The notes beneath the pieces were generated by a model. That model was not told the DNA's origin, made no database searches, and worked only from the letters and a program-made list of their open reading frames with translations. Shown piece by piece: positions 1 to 8,526 of a stretch of DNA of 64,000 bases. The stretch comes from JAGBWK01 sp964462445. GTDB taxonomy: Bacteria > Bacteroidota > Bacteroidia > Bacteroidales > Muribaculaceae. Position numbers and translations under genes: made by a program. How positions within the stretch are numbered: the first letter of the stretch is position 1; every line of letters begins with the position of its first letter. The stretch spans positions 1 through 64,000 of the forward strand of contig CAYWXG010000003.1 in NCBI GenBank assembly GCA_964462445.1. Direction: 5' to 3'.

Positions 1-72
1 AGGTTCCTAGCAGATTCGAACTGCTGTAAACGGTTTTGCAGACCGGTGCCTAACCCCTCGGCCAAGGAACCT
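1..72 (-). tRNA. tRNA-Cys (GCA)
   Basis: Read on the minus strand, the 72 bases fold as a tRNA. The 7-bp acceptor stem pairs AGGTTCC with GGAACCT, the T arm is AGCAG-TTCGAAT-CTGCT, and the anticodon loop CTGCAAA gives anticodon GCA, so it reads cysteine codons. The last paired base is position 1, so the discriminator base lies just outside the window. CCA is not visible. Confidence 0.95.
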
Positions 73-92
73 TACTTTTGGGTTTTGCACTG

Positions 93-123
93 CAAAGGTA
101 ACTATTTTGTTTGAAATAGCCAA
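93..123 (-). promoter_or_regulatory. Bacteroidetes promoter of tRNA-Cys
   Basis: On the minus strand there is TTG (123-121), a 20-base spacer and TACCTTTG (100-93). This matches the -33/-7 arrangement of the Bacteroidetes primary sigma factor. Transcription would start about 14 bases before the tRNA 5' end at 72. Confidence 0.6.
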
Positions 124-189
124 CTTTTTGTGGCAAATTTGTTTGGATTTTTTGCGCCCACCCCGTTATCTATTGTAAATCAACGTTTT

Positions 190-378
190 CTACTCGGTTT
201 TTGTTCTCTTCTTTAATGATTCTTTTGTGATGTCATCGCAATTTTGCTTTCTACACAAGTCGCTCAACTCACACCCGACACAACTATTCCCTTTTTTACT
301 CCATATTTTGCGAGCTATATATGCGACGGCAATGGCGATGATAATAACGACAGTGCTCCATTGTAAGATATCGTTCAT
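190..378 (-). CDS. small Cys-rich single-pass membrane protein (FeoB-associated type)
   Basis: A 62-residue protein with one N-terminal membrane segment (about residues 6-23, WSTVVIIIAIAVAYIARK) followed by a short basic, Cys-rich tail (CVGCELSDLCRKQNC). This layout resembles the FeoB-associated Cys-rich membrane protein family, whose members often sit next to feoB. No feoB is present here; the gene lies 15 bp downstream of topB on the same strand and probably ends that transcription unit. The four closely spaced cysteines suggest metal or redox binding, but the function is unknown. Confidence 0.6.
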   Translation of the reverse strand: MNDILQWSTVVIIIAIAVAYIARKIWSKKGNSCVGCELSDLCRKQNCDDITKESLKKRTKTE

Positions 379-393
379 AATTGAATTGAAATT

Positions 394-2430
394 TTATTTC
401 GACAACTTATCAATCATTTTTTTGAGTTTCGATGGAGTCAAGCTATCGGGATAAGTCTCAAATAGCAAGCGCAATGTGCATCCGGTTTTATATTCGCTAC
501 ATCCATAGGCAGTTCGTCCCTTTATGATATGCCCTTTGTGGCAATAGGGACAAGTTATCTGTTCAAATGATGTTATTCGTGGAGCACGTGGCTTTGTGGA
601 CTTCTTTGTAGTGTTTGATTTCTTTTTAGTTTCCTCTTCAACTACCTCAATGCGCGATGACGTATTGTCGCTCAATACATTTACAACAATTTCCGAGATT
701 TGTTGTTTAAGCTCATTGATAAATTCGGGCGCTGAATATTGCTGACGCTCGATTTTACGCAACTTGTTCTCCCAGATGCCTGTTAGCTTCGGACTTTTCA
801 ACAACTCTTGATTAATTGTTTCAATGAGTTGGATGCCGGCCGCTGTGGGGAGAATGCTTTTACGCTGGCGATAGATATATCTACGCTTGAAAAGAGTTTC
901 AATAATTGCCGAGCGAGTTGACGGACGTCCGATACCATTCTCTTTCATCGCTTCACGCAACTCCTCATCATCGACATTTTTACCTGCCGATTCCATTGCC
1001 CTTAGCAATGCTCCCTCGGTATAGGCTTTGGGGGCTTGAGTTGCTTTCTTTTGGAGTTGTGGGATATGAGGACCGCTTTCATTGATAGTAAAGTTGGGGA
1101 GTACTTGAGTGTCGTCCCCGGTTTTATCGGTTTCTTCTTTTGTCGGTGTCAGAACTTTGCGCCATCCTTCATCGGTTATCACCTTTCCGGTTGCACGAAA
1201 TTCAATATCACCGGCTTTAGCGGTGACTATTGTAGAGTCGAAACGACAATCAGGGTAGAACGCTGCTATAAAACGTGTCGCAACCAAATGATAGAGTAAT
1301 CGCTCATTCCCCACGAGTGCCGATGGCGATTGACCTGTCGGGATGATGGCATGGTGGTCGGTGACTTTGTTGTTGTCAAAAATCTTTTTTGACTTGGTTA
1401 TAGGCTGTGATAAAATCGACGCTGTCAATGGAGCGTATGGAGTCATCTGACGAAGTATGTCCGGAATTTTGGCATAGATGTCATCGGATAGGTAGGTGGT
1501 GTCGACGCGGGGATAGGTGGTCACCTTCTTTTCGTAGAGTGATTGTATCAAACTAAGTGTTTCATCGGCTGTCCATCCCCATTTTTTGTTGGCCTCAACC
1601 TGTAGCGATGTGAGGTCAAACAATCTTGGCGCAGATTCGCGCCCCTGCTTTTGCTCGATATCGGTAATAGTTAGCGGATATGCTTTTACACTTTCTAATG
1701 CTTCGTTGGCCGATTTCTCATCTTTATATCTTCCGGTGCGAGCATTGAACGTGGCATCGCGGTACTCTGTCTTTAACTCCCAAAAATCCTCCGATTTAAA
1801 TGCCTCAATCTCCTTGTGGCGTTGTACAATCAAGGCGAGGGTAGGGGTTTGCACTCGTCCGATAGATAGTACATTCCCATTCCCGGAAGTATATTTCAGA
1901 GTGTATAACCGGGTGGCGTTCATTCCCAATATCCAGTCGCCGATAGCTCGAGAAAGACCGGCATGATACAATGGGTCGAAATCGGATTGAGGACGCAGAT
2001 TTTTAAAACCTTCGCGTATCGATTCATCGGTCAATGATGAAATCCACAATCTTTTTACCGGACACTTGATTGAAGCTTTTTGCATCACCCAGCGTTGTAT
2101 TAATTCTCCTTCTTGCCCCGCATCACCACAGTTGATCACTTCATCTGCTTCTTTTATCAGTGATTCAATAACTTTAAACTGTTGCTCAATATGCTCTTGC
2201 GGGATTATTTTTATGGAGAATTTTGCCGGAAGCATCGGTAATTGCGACAACGACCATCGTTTCCATAGCGGAGTATAGTCTGCCGGTTCTTTAAGTGTGC
2301 ATAGATGACCATAGGTCCAAGTCACCCGATAGGTATCATTCTCAAAATACCCGTCTCGGCGTACTGTCGCACCCAATATAGCGGCAATATCTCTTGCCAC
2401 ACTCGGTTTCTCTGTTATGCAAACTATCAC
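394..2430 (-). CDS. topB: DNA topoisomerase III (type IA)
   Basis: A 678-residue type IA topoisomerase that passes single strands through a transient break and helps decatenate replication and recombination intermediates. The N-terminal TOPRIM domain shows TEKPS (residues 6-10) and CGDAGQEGE (about 101-109). The active-site tyrosine is Y306 in TTYPRVDT. GRVQTPTLAL (191-200) is the usual central block. A C-terminal zinc-ribbon-like piece (CPYCHKGHI, then CSEYKTGC) follows a Lys/Thr-rich linker. The length is normal for Bacteroidetes TopB. It starts 9 bp after the mazG stop, within the dsbD-mazG-topB run. The identification is secure. Confidence 0.96.
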   Translation of the reverse strand: MIVCITEKPSVARDIAAILGATVRRDGYFENDTYRVTWTYGHLCTLKEPADYTPLWKRWSLSQLPMLPAKFSIKIIPQEHIEQQFKVIESLIKEADEVINCGDAGQEGELIQRWVMQKASIKCPVKRLWISSLTDESIREGFKNLRPQSDFDPLYHAGLSRAIGDWILGMNATRLYTLKYTSGNGNVLSIGRVQTPTLALIVQRHKEIEAFKSEDFWELKTEYRDATFNARTGRYKDEKSANEALESVKAYPLTITDIEQKQGRESAPRLFDLTSLQVEANKKWGWTADETLSLIQSLYEKKVTTYPRVDTTYLSDDIYAKIPDILRQMTPYAPLTASILSQPITKSKKIFDNNKVTDHHAIIPTGQSPSALVGNERLLYHLVATRFIAAFYPDCRFDSTIVTAKAGDIEFRATGKVITDEGWRKVLTPTKEETDKTGDDTQVLPNFTINESGPHIPQLQKKATQAPKAYTEGALLRAMESAGKNVDDEELREAMKENGIGRPSTRSAIIETLFKRRYIYRQRKSILPTAAGIQLIETINQELLKSPKLTGIWENKLRKIERQQYSAPEFINELKQQISEIVVNVLSDNTSSRIEVVEEETKKKSNTTKKSTKPRAPRITSFEQITCPYCHKGHIIKGRTAYGCSEYKTGCTLRLLFETYPDSLTPSKLKKMIDKLSK

Positions 2431-2439
2431 TTGATTTTG

Positions 2440-3261
2440 CTATTCTTCGTTATTTTTTGCTTCTTGCCAAAGCTGCTCCATCTCTTCGAGCGTCAAATCT
2501 TTCAATCTCCGACCTTGACTTTTAGCGGCAGCTTCAATCGAATTGAATCTTGAAATAAATTTCTTGTTAGTCAACTCGAGGGCTGTGTCGGGATGCATCC
2601 CATAAAGTCGCCCGGCATTCACAAGCGAGAAGAGTAAATCACCATATTCGGCAATCATCTTGGGAGTGGGGGAGGGCTTTTCCGATTTACCTATAATCGA
2701 ATCGCTATTCTCCATCTCCACCTCAAATTCTGCTATTTCTTCTTTCACTTTAGCCCATACATCAGCCGGATTTTTCCAATCAAAACCTACATTGGCTGCT
2801 TTTTCTTGAACCCTGAAGGCCTTAATTAAAGGAGGAAGTGATGCCGGAACGCCCGAGAGAACTGTCTTGTTGCCATCTTTCTCTTTAAGCTTGATTTGTT
2901 CCCAGTTAAGCTCCACTTGATGAGGCGTGTCGGCTTGTGTCGTGCCAAACACATGGGGGTGACGATATATTAATTTTTCGTTAAGTGCATTGGCTACATC
3001 AACAATGTCAAATACTCCCTTCTCCTCGCCGATTTTGCTATAAAACAGTACGTGCAACAATACGTCGCCGAGTTCTTTCTTTATATTGTAGTCATCTTCC
3101 ACGAGAAGCGCATCGCAGAGTTCATACACTTCCTCTATAGTGTTAGGACGTAGCGACTGGTTGGTTTGAACCCTGTCCCACGGACATTTAAGTCGCAATT
3201 CATCAAGCACATCGATTACGCGTCCGAGTGCTTCTATCTTTTCTTGACGGCTATGTGACAT
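2440..3261 (-). CDS. mazG: nucleoside triphosphate pyrophosphohydrolase MazG
   Basis: A 273-residue protein with the two MazG repeats. The first has the family signature CPWDRVQTNQSLRPNTIEE and an E-x-x-E-L-x-D metal-binding helix (NTIEEVYELCDAL, KKELGDVLLH); the second is around residues 150-215, ending EYGDLLFSLVN. It hydrolyses NTPs and dNTPs to NMP and pyrophosphate, cleaning non-canonical nucleotides and possibly lowering ppGpp. It is cytoplasmic. The start lies 6 bp after the dsbD stop and the stop 9 bp before topB, so it is probably cotranscribed with both. Confidence 0.95.
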   Translation of the reverse strand: MSHSRQEKIEALGRVIDVLDELRLKCPWDRVQTNQSLRPNTIEEVYELCDALLVEDDYNIKKELGDVLLHVLFYSKIGEEKGVFDIVDVANALNEKLIYRHPHVFGTTQADTPHQVELNWEQIKLKEKDGNKTVLSGVPASLPPLIKAFRVQEKAANVGFDWKNPADVWAKVKEEIAEFEVEMENSDSIIGKSEKPSPTPKMIAEYGDLLFSLVNAGRLYGMHPDTALELTNKKFISRFNSIEAAAKSQGRRLKDLTLEEMEQLWQEAKNNEE

Positions 3262-3267
3262 ATAAAA

Positions 3268-5226
3268 TTAGTTATTTTTCATATAGGCTTTACGACCGTC
3301 TTCAAGCCATTTGACAAATCTTTCGATATTGTTATCGTAGGTCACCGGCTTGCCGAGCTGTCGCCCATCATTGTCGAGTATTACGTAATAGGGCTGTGAA
3401 TTGGCTTTGAACTTGTTGCTTTGCAAATAAGTCCATTTTTCGCCTACAGTTTCGAGTGTAATTGTTTTATCTCCGTTATTGATTACCATTGGCTTGTCAA
3501 GTTTCTTGCGGTCGTCAACAACAAGCTTTATCATGACAAATTTACCGGTTAATGCATTGCGAACTTGTTCGGTATCAAACACTTCCGCTTCCATGTTGCG
3601 GCAATTTACGCAACCGAAACCTGTGAAGTCAATCAACACCGGTAATTTCTGCTCTTTTGCATACTCCATTCCCTCATCGTAGTCATCAAATGTTATATTT
3701 GATTCAACTGTACTACTTTCTCCTACCGATACGGAATATAGATTGAAATCCTGAGTTTCTAATGGCGGGACGAATGCACTGCATGCTTTCAATGGTGCGC
3801 CCCACAATCCTGGCAACAAATAAACTGCAAATGCCAAGGGGAAGATTGCTAACATAAATCTGCCCACTCCCACATGCTCCTTCTTTTCGTCGTGGCTGAA
3901 ACGAATTTTACCCAATAGGTACATTCCAAGCAACACAAATAATACTATCCATATTGCGATAAATGTTTCTCTGTCGAGTATGTGCCAGCCGTATGCCAAG
4001 TCGGCAACAGAAAGGAATTTCAAAGATAGTATCAATTCGCAGAAACCCAATACCACTTTAACGGAGTTAAGCCATCCGCCGGATTTGGGCATCTCTTTAA
4101 GCATACCGGGGAAGAATGCAAAAATGGTGAATGGAATTGCCAATCCTAATGCAAAGCCTCCCATGCCAAGTGCCGGACCGAGAATGTTTCCTTGCGACGC
4201 AACTTCTACCAAGAGTGTGCCAATAATCGGGCCGGTGCATGAAAACGACACAAGCACCAACGTAAAGGCCATGAAGAAGATACTTATTATACCCGATGTG
4301 CTTTCTGCTTTGCTATCCATTGCATTCGACCATTTTTGTGGCAACTTGATATCAAATGCCCCAAAAAATGATATCGCAAATACAACTAATAGCAAGAAGA
4401 ATATGATATTGAATATCGCATTGGTCGATAATTCATTGAGCTTGCCCGCACCGAATATCAATGTAATACCAATTCCGAGTACCAAATAAATCACAACAAT
4501 CGCGACGCCATAGGTCAACGCTCCGGAATTAAATCTGCTGCCTTTCTTTTGCTTAAGGAAGAAACTCAAAGTCATAGGTATTAATGGCCATACGCATGGT
4601 GTGAGCAACGCGGCAAGTCCTCCTAAAAATCCTAAAATAAGAATCTCCCATGGTGATTGTGTAGTTGTCGGTTCATTGCTGTCTACTGCTGCCCAAGTAT
4701 CAACTATACCATTTTCCCCCTCGGCCACTGCTGATTCTTGAACGTTTTCATCTTCTATATATCCATTACCTATAACAGCCAATTCCACCTTTTTGGGCGC
4801 AACGCATGCCTTGTCCTTGCATGCTTGATATCGTATTTTGAGCGCAACTTTATATCCATTGTCGGCTGTAAATCTGAATGGAATAGTAAATGTTACATCT
4901 TTATCCCATGATGACAACTCTGCATCTAAGGCTTCCTCGTAATGTGCAACCGGAGCAATTGAGGCTGTCGGCTTCCCGATTGAAGTCACCGCTTCGCTCC
5001 CTTCTGCTTTCAATTCAAGCGCATTGATGCCCCCTTCGGGTGCAAACGAATAAAAATGATAACCTTCAGCTACGTTTGCTGTAACAACTATGTTGCCGGT
5101 GCTGTCGCTGTCGGCTACTACTTCTGCTTTCCATTCAACTGCATCTGCGCCATTGGCAGTTAACGACAGTAGGCTTGAAAGCATTATAAATAGTGTCTTA
5201 CTCAATGATTTTATTCCGTGTCGCAT
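3268..5226 (-). CDS. dsbD: thiol:disulfide interchange protein DsbD
   Basis: A 652-residue inner-membrane protein that moves electrons from cytoplasmic thioredoxin to periplasmic thiols. It has a signal peptide (about 1-28), a DsbD-alpha-like periplasmic domain (30-150) with cysteines C136 and C141 (QACKDKACVAPKK), eight or so membrane segments (about 190-475) with the CxxP-type motifs TPCVWPLIPM and FSCTGPIIG, and a C-terminal thioredoxin-like domain with CVNC near 539-542. This is the full alpha-beta-gamma architecture. The next upstream gene is a second, free DsbD-alpha-like domain, so the two probably form a relay or share substrates such as cytochrome c maturation or thiol peroxidase partners. 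Confidence 0.94.
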   Translation of the reverse strand: MRHGIKSLSKTLFIMLSSLLSLTANGADAVEWKAEVVADSDSTGNIVVTANVAEGYHFYSFAPEGGINALELKAEGSEAVTSIGKPTASIAPVAHYEEALDAELSSWDKDVTFTIPFRFTADNGYKVALKIRYQACKDKACVAPKKVELAVIGNGYIEDENVQESAVAEGENGIVDTWAAVDSNEPTTTQSPWEILILGFLGGLAALLTPCVWPLIPMTLSFFLKQKKGSRFNSGALTYGVAIVVIYLVLGIGITLIFGAGKLNELSTNAIFNIIFFLLLVVFAISFFGAFDIKLPQKWSNAMDSKAESTSGIISIFFMAFTLVLVSFSCTGPIIGTLLVEVASQGNILGPALGMGGFALGLAIPFTIFAFFPGMLKEMPKSGGWLNSVKVVLGFCELILSLKFLSVADLAYGWHILDRETFIAIWIVLFVLLGMYLLGKIRFSHDEKKEHVGVGRFMLAIFPLAFAVYLLPGLWGAPLKACSAFVPPLETQDFNLYSVSVGESSTVESNITFDDYDEGMEYAKEQKLPVLIDFTGFGCVNCRNMEAEVFDTEQVRNALTGKFVMIKLVVDDRKKLDKPMVINNGDKTITLETVGEKWTYLQSNKFKANSQPYYVILDNDGRQLGKPVTYDNNIERFVKWLEDGRKAYMKNN

Positions 5227-5271
5227 TTTATTTCTATCTTTTTGATTTTCGGTTGATATCGCGTTTTGACC

Positions 5272-5763
5272 TTATTTTTTAGTACTGCCGGTAGAACCAA
5301 CTATTATTGATACATTGTATTTCTTGGGAGCTTGACATTCGTCTCCATTGCAACCTTGATAGGTTATTGTGCCTATGATTTTAGCTTTGGCTGCATCGGT
5401 TACAATAAAGTCTCGAGTAAACACCACCTTACCGTCCCAATATGTCACGTTGATTCCAAATAATTCATCTAAAGTCTTAACCGGAGCTACCGAAGGAGTT
5501 AACTCTCCTTTAAATTCAACTCCGGTAGATTTGCTGAAATCGGCTGTCATGGCTTTTGGCCCACCTGCTTCAACGTCAAATCCATAAATATGCCAGCCTT
5601 TCCCCGCTGTCATTGTCAATATCAACTTGCCGGACTTATCTCCAGTCATTTCAATTTGTGATTTCCATGTCGCAGCAGATGGCTTTTTGCCAAAGCCGGG
5701 CATTTGAGCGTATGCTGTTAAACTCGCAATTATTATAATCAATGTGGTTATTATTCTTTTCAT
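5272..5763 (-). CDS. secreted DsbD-alpha-like domain protein
   Basis: A 163-residue exported protein made of a signal peptide (MKRIITTLIIIIASLTAYAQ) and one DsbD N-terminal (alpha)-like domain. It ends with YQGCNGDECQAPKKYNV, closely parallel to the Cys pair of the neighbouring DsbD (YQACKDKACVAPKKVEL). The reading frame is open up to 5838, but a TAATTTTG -7 element at 5801-5794 and the signal peptide place the start at 5763. It lies 45 bp upstream of dsbD. A role as a free periplasmic thiol carrier or partner of DsbD is inference. Confidence 0.8.
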   Translation of the reverse strand: MKRIITTLIIIIASLTAYAQMPGFGKKPSAATWKSQIEMTGDKSGKLILTMTAGKGWHIYGFDVEAGGPKAMTADFSKSTGVEFKGELTPSVAPVKTLDELFGINVTYWDGKVVFTRDFIVTDAAKAKIIGTITYQGCNGDECQAPKKYNVSIIVGSTGSTKK

Positions 5764-6069
5764 AATATTTATGGCATTTTGTAGTTTATCTTGCAAAATT
5801 AGGAAAAATCCACAAGAATATGCGCCAAATTCGCACATTATTTTCCCTTTTTATCCTTTTTATGTTTTTTTGCTTCCTATGATTAGTTATTTTTAATTAA
5901 ATCTACCAACAAACAGCCTCTGTTACAATTATAATCTCAAAAATTTTTAGTAAATTTGCACTGGAAATTTTTTTACAAAAGAGAATTCCTATAAATTTAT
6001 AAGATTTTTTGTTTAATTAACCGTGGAATTTATAGAAATTCCCTTAAATAATTATCAACCTCAACATAG
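5764..6069. promoter_or_regulatory. divergent AT-rich promoter region
   Basis: This 306-bp gap separates the minus-strand dsbD unit from the plus-strand glycogen-synthase unit. It holds TAATTTTG on the minus strand (5801-5794) and TAAATTTG on the plus strand (5951-5958), both matching the Bacteroidetes -7 box. No clear -33 box is visible for either. The rest is very AT-rich and contains no convincing ORF. Confidence 0.45.
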
Positions 6070-6879
6070 ATGGACAACAATAAAATATTGTATATAGCTC
6101 AAGAAATCTCTCCCTATCTTCCACAATCTCCATTGGCTGACATTTCTCGGACTCTTCCGCAGGCTATCCTTGAAAAAGGCTATGAAGTGAGGTCGTTTAT
6201 GCCTAAATATGGCAACATCAACGAGCGTAGAAATCAGCTTCATGAAGTTATTCGCCTTTCTGGCATGAATATTATTATTGATGATACCGACCATCAGTTA
6301 ATTATTAAGGTTGCAACTTTGCAACCATCTCGTATGCAGGTATATTTCATCGATAATGATGACTATTTCCAACACCACGTTGTTAAAGATATTGAAATTC
6401 GTCAGACTCCCGAGGACAACGACGCTCGTATTATGTTCTATATTCGTGGAGTAATAGAAACAGTTAAAAAATTGCGTTGGGAGCCCGCAATAATTCACAA
6501 TGCCGGTTGGATTGCTGCTTTAGCTCCTCTTTATTTGAAGAAATACTACGATTCCGATCCATGTTTCCGCCACTCTAAAATTGTTTACTCTTTGGTAAAT
6601 GATAGATTTGAGGGTACTCTCGACCCTCGTTTCATCGACAAATTGCTCATGGACGGATTTAGTAAAGCTGATTTAAAGGAAATTGACAATGGATCGGTTG
6701 ACTACATCGCCCTCAACAAGCTCGCAATGCAATATGCCGATGGTATAGTGCAATTAATGCCCGATGTTGATCAACAACTTGTTGATTATGCCAAGAGTTT
6801 AGGAATCCCATTCCTTCCTTATAGTGATGATGAAGAAAACCGCGCTCAAAATTATCTCGATTTTTACAACAAATTATGA
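6070..6879 (+). CDS. glycogen/starch synthase catalytic-domain protein (N-terminal half only)
   Basis: A 269-residue protein matching the N-terminal Glyco_transf_5 half of GT5 glycogen synthases: KILYIAQEISPYLPQSPLADISRTLPQAILEKGYEVRSFMP parallels the family's opening, and IHNAGWIAALAPLYLKKYY resembles the later H-x-H/W region. The C-terminal GT1-type half that binds ADP-glucose is absent, because the frame ends at 269 residues and is followed by an unrelated lipoprotein. Similar stand-alone halves are common in Bacteroidetes, so this is probably a conserved architecture rather than a truncation. It shares a 4-bp ATGA overlap with the DUF4270 gene. Confidence 0.75.
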   Translation: MDNNKILYIAQEISPYLPQSPLADISRTLPQAILEKGYEVRSFMPKYGNINERRNQLHEVIRLSGMNIIIDDTDHQLIIKVATLQPSRMQVYFIDNDDYFQHHVVKDIEIRQTPEDNDARIMFYIRGVIETVKKLRWEPAIIHNAGWIAALAPLYLKKYYDSDPCFRHSKIVYSLVNDRFEGTLDPRFIDKLLMDGFSKADLKEIDNGSVDYIALNKLAMQYADGIVQLMPDVDQQLVDYAKSLGIPFLPYSDDEENRAQNYLDFYNKL

Positions 6880-8261
6880 AATTTAATCATTTCATCATTA
6901 TAGCGACATCTATTTTATCTTCAGCTACTCTTTATAGCTGTGGTGATACTGATGCCATTGGTACTTCTCTAATGCAAGCCGAGAATACCATAATTATTGA
7001 AGACGGATTTAATTTAACCGGTCACTCTGTTGAAAATAACAAAGTGCAGTCTCGCACATCTATGCTTCTTATCGGCTCATTCGATGCCGAAGGTTATGGA
7101 CACTTTGAATCCGACTTCGTCACTCAATTCATGCCCGTTGCGCATATTGACTCTACTTTGACTTCCGCTACTGCAATTGATTCTGTCAAGTTGAAGATGA
7201 TGTTTGCGCCCGGTAACTTCGTCGGAGATTCAATTATCCCGATGGGATTGGAAGTGTTCCGTCTCACTGACGACCTTAAAGCTCCCATATTCTCCGATTT
7301 TGACCCTTCAAGCTATTTCGATGCCTCAAATATTATTGGGTCTACAGTATATGATGCCAGCAACCTCGAGCTTTCCGATTCTCTAAAACAGCTCGACCAC
7401 CGCGACATTTATGTTGACCTGCCTCTTGAATTGGGTGCGGAGCTATTCAACTTATATAAAACATCTCCTCAAATCTATAACGATCCTCAAGCTTTTGCTA
7501 AGGAATTCCCCGGATTATATGTTCGCAATAGCTATGGCGCCGGACGTGTTACTCAAATTGGCGCAGCTATGCTTCAGTTGTATTACCACTATAATACCAT
7601 TAATTCTGAAGGCAACGATACAACCTACAACTATATCGGTGACTTCTACTCCGCAACACCCGAAGTGCTTTCAAACAATAATATAGACTACGAAATCTCT
7701 CAAATTCTCAAAGATAAAGTAGCACAAGGGCAACAACTTATTGTAGCTCCCGCAGGACTTGATGTGGAAATGGAATTCCCGTTGCTCGATGTTATTAACT
7801 ACTATCGTCAAAATTCAGGGCATCTTTCTGTGATTAACAACTTGACACTCTCAATCCCGGCGATAGATATTTCCAACGAATATGGAATTGATCCTCCGTC
7901 TCAATTATTGATGGTGCTTAAAAAAGATAAAGATAAATTCTTTGAAAATAGTGATGTGACTGATGGTATAACATCTTTCTATGCCGATTTTTCAGAAGAT
8001 ACCGATACATATGATTTCTCCTCATTGCGTAGCTATTTGCTCGATGCAATGAAGCGAGAAGCGGAATTGACTCCCGACGATTTCACTTTCATTTTGACTC
8101 CTGTTACTGTCGACGCTGAAACTATTTATGACTCTTATAGCGGAGCCTACTCTAACTATGTCAAAGCGATTGTTCCCTATGTGCAGCAACCTGCGATGGC
8201 TCGTTTACACCTCGACAAGGCTAAAATCATATTGACATTCACCGACCAGAGAGTCAACTAA
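6876..8261 (+). CDS. DUF4270 lipoprotein
   Basis: A 461-residue predicted lipoprotein: MKFNHFIIIATSILSSATLYSCGD has a lipobox-like LYSC, giving a lipidated Cys at about 22. The body is beta-rich with repeated short Ser/Asp/Tyr-rich segments and fits the DUF4270 family of Bacteroidetes surface or periplasmic proteins, of unknown function. It overlaps the upstream glycogen-synthase-like gene by 4 bp, which implies translational coupling; this pairing is familiar in Bacteroidales. A hairpin at 8264-8293 follows the stop. Confidence 0.75.
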   Translation: MKFNHFIIIATSILSSATLYSCGDTDAIGTSLMQAENTIIIEDGFNLTGHSVENNKVQSRTSMLLIGSFDAEGYGHFESDFVTQFMPVAHIDSTLTSATAIDSVKLKMMFAPGNFVGDSIIPMGLEVFRLTDDLKAPIFSDFDPSSYFDASNIIGSTVYDASNLELSDSLKQLDHRDIYVDLPLELGAELFNLYKTSPQIYNDPQAFAKEFPGLYVRNSYGAGRVTQIGAAMLQLYYHYNTINSEGNDTTYNYIGDFYSATPEVLSNNNIDYEISQILKDKVAQGQQLIVAPAGLDVEMEFPLLDVINYYRQNSGHLSVINNLTLSIPAIDISNEYGIDPPSQLLMVLKKDKDKFFENSDVTDGITSFYADFSEDTDTYDFSSLRSYLLDAMKREAELTPDDFTFILTPVTVDAETIYDSYSGAYSNYVKAIVPYVQQPAMARLHLDKAKIILTFTDQRVN

Positions 8262-8263
8262 TC

Positions 8264-8293
8264 GTAATATCGCTAAATTTTTAACGATATTAC
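8264..8293 (+). terminator. hairpin after the DUF4270 gene
   Basis: A perfect 9-bp inverted repeat (GTAATATCG and CGATATTAC) around an AT-rich loop begins 3 bp after the stop codon. It has no strong T run, so it is a moderate candidate for a transcription end or an mRNA 3' stabiliser. Confidence 0.45.
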
Positions 8294-8316
8294 TTCCAAA
8301 ATCTAATCAAAAAACC

Positions 8317-8324
8317 TATCTTTG
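8317..8324 (+). promoter_or_regulatory. possible -7 box upstream of tRNA-Thr
   Basis: TATCTTTG matches TAnnTTTG and lies 75 bp before the tRNA. No matching -33 box is obvious, so support is limited. Confidence 0.35.
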
Positions 8325-8398
8325 TAATCGTAAAAGGCAATCTTTATAACATAGAATAGGTTGCAAAATATAGCTCGGACAATTCCGTAGTTTAATAA

Positions 8399-8471
8399 GC
8401 CGCAATAGCTCAGTCGGTAGAGCATTTCATTCGTAACGAAAAGGTCCCGGGTTCGAGCCCCGGTCGCGGCT
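8399..8471 (+). tRNA. tRNA-Thr (CGT)
   Basis: A 73-base cloverleaf with canonical spacing: D stem GCTC/GAGC, T arm CCGGG-TTCGAGC-CCCGG, discriminator T. The anticodon loop TTCGTAA gives anticodon CGT, reading ACG threonine codons. Two A-C mismatches are visible: A6/C67 in the acceptor stem and A31/C39 closing the anticodon stem. CCA is not encoded. A strong hairpin follows at once. Confidence 0.88.
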
Positions 8472-8473
8472 CA

Positions 8474-8516
8474 AAGAAAGAGGAAATCACCGCAACGACG
8501 TGATTTCCTCTTTCTT
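8474..8516 (+). terminator. strong hairpin terminator after tRNA-Thr
   Basis: A perfect 17-bp inverted repeat with a 9-base loop (8491-8499) begins 2 bases after the tRNA. The 3' arm is pyrimidine-rich and followed by TATATCTTTATT, so it is probably the tRNA's intrinsic terminator. Confidence 0.7.
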
Positions 8517-8526
8517 ATATCTTTAT

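Noticed and set aside
3980..4489. 169-codon plus-strand frame
   Set aside because: Mirror frame of the membrane region of dsbD.
5764..5838. N-terminal extension of the free DsbD-alpha gene
   Set aside because: It would place the start upstream of the -7 box and add a Cys-rich stretch ahead of a good signal peptide.
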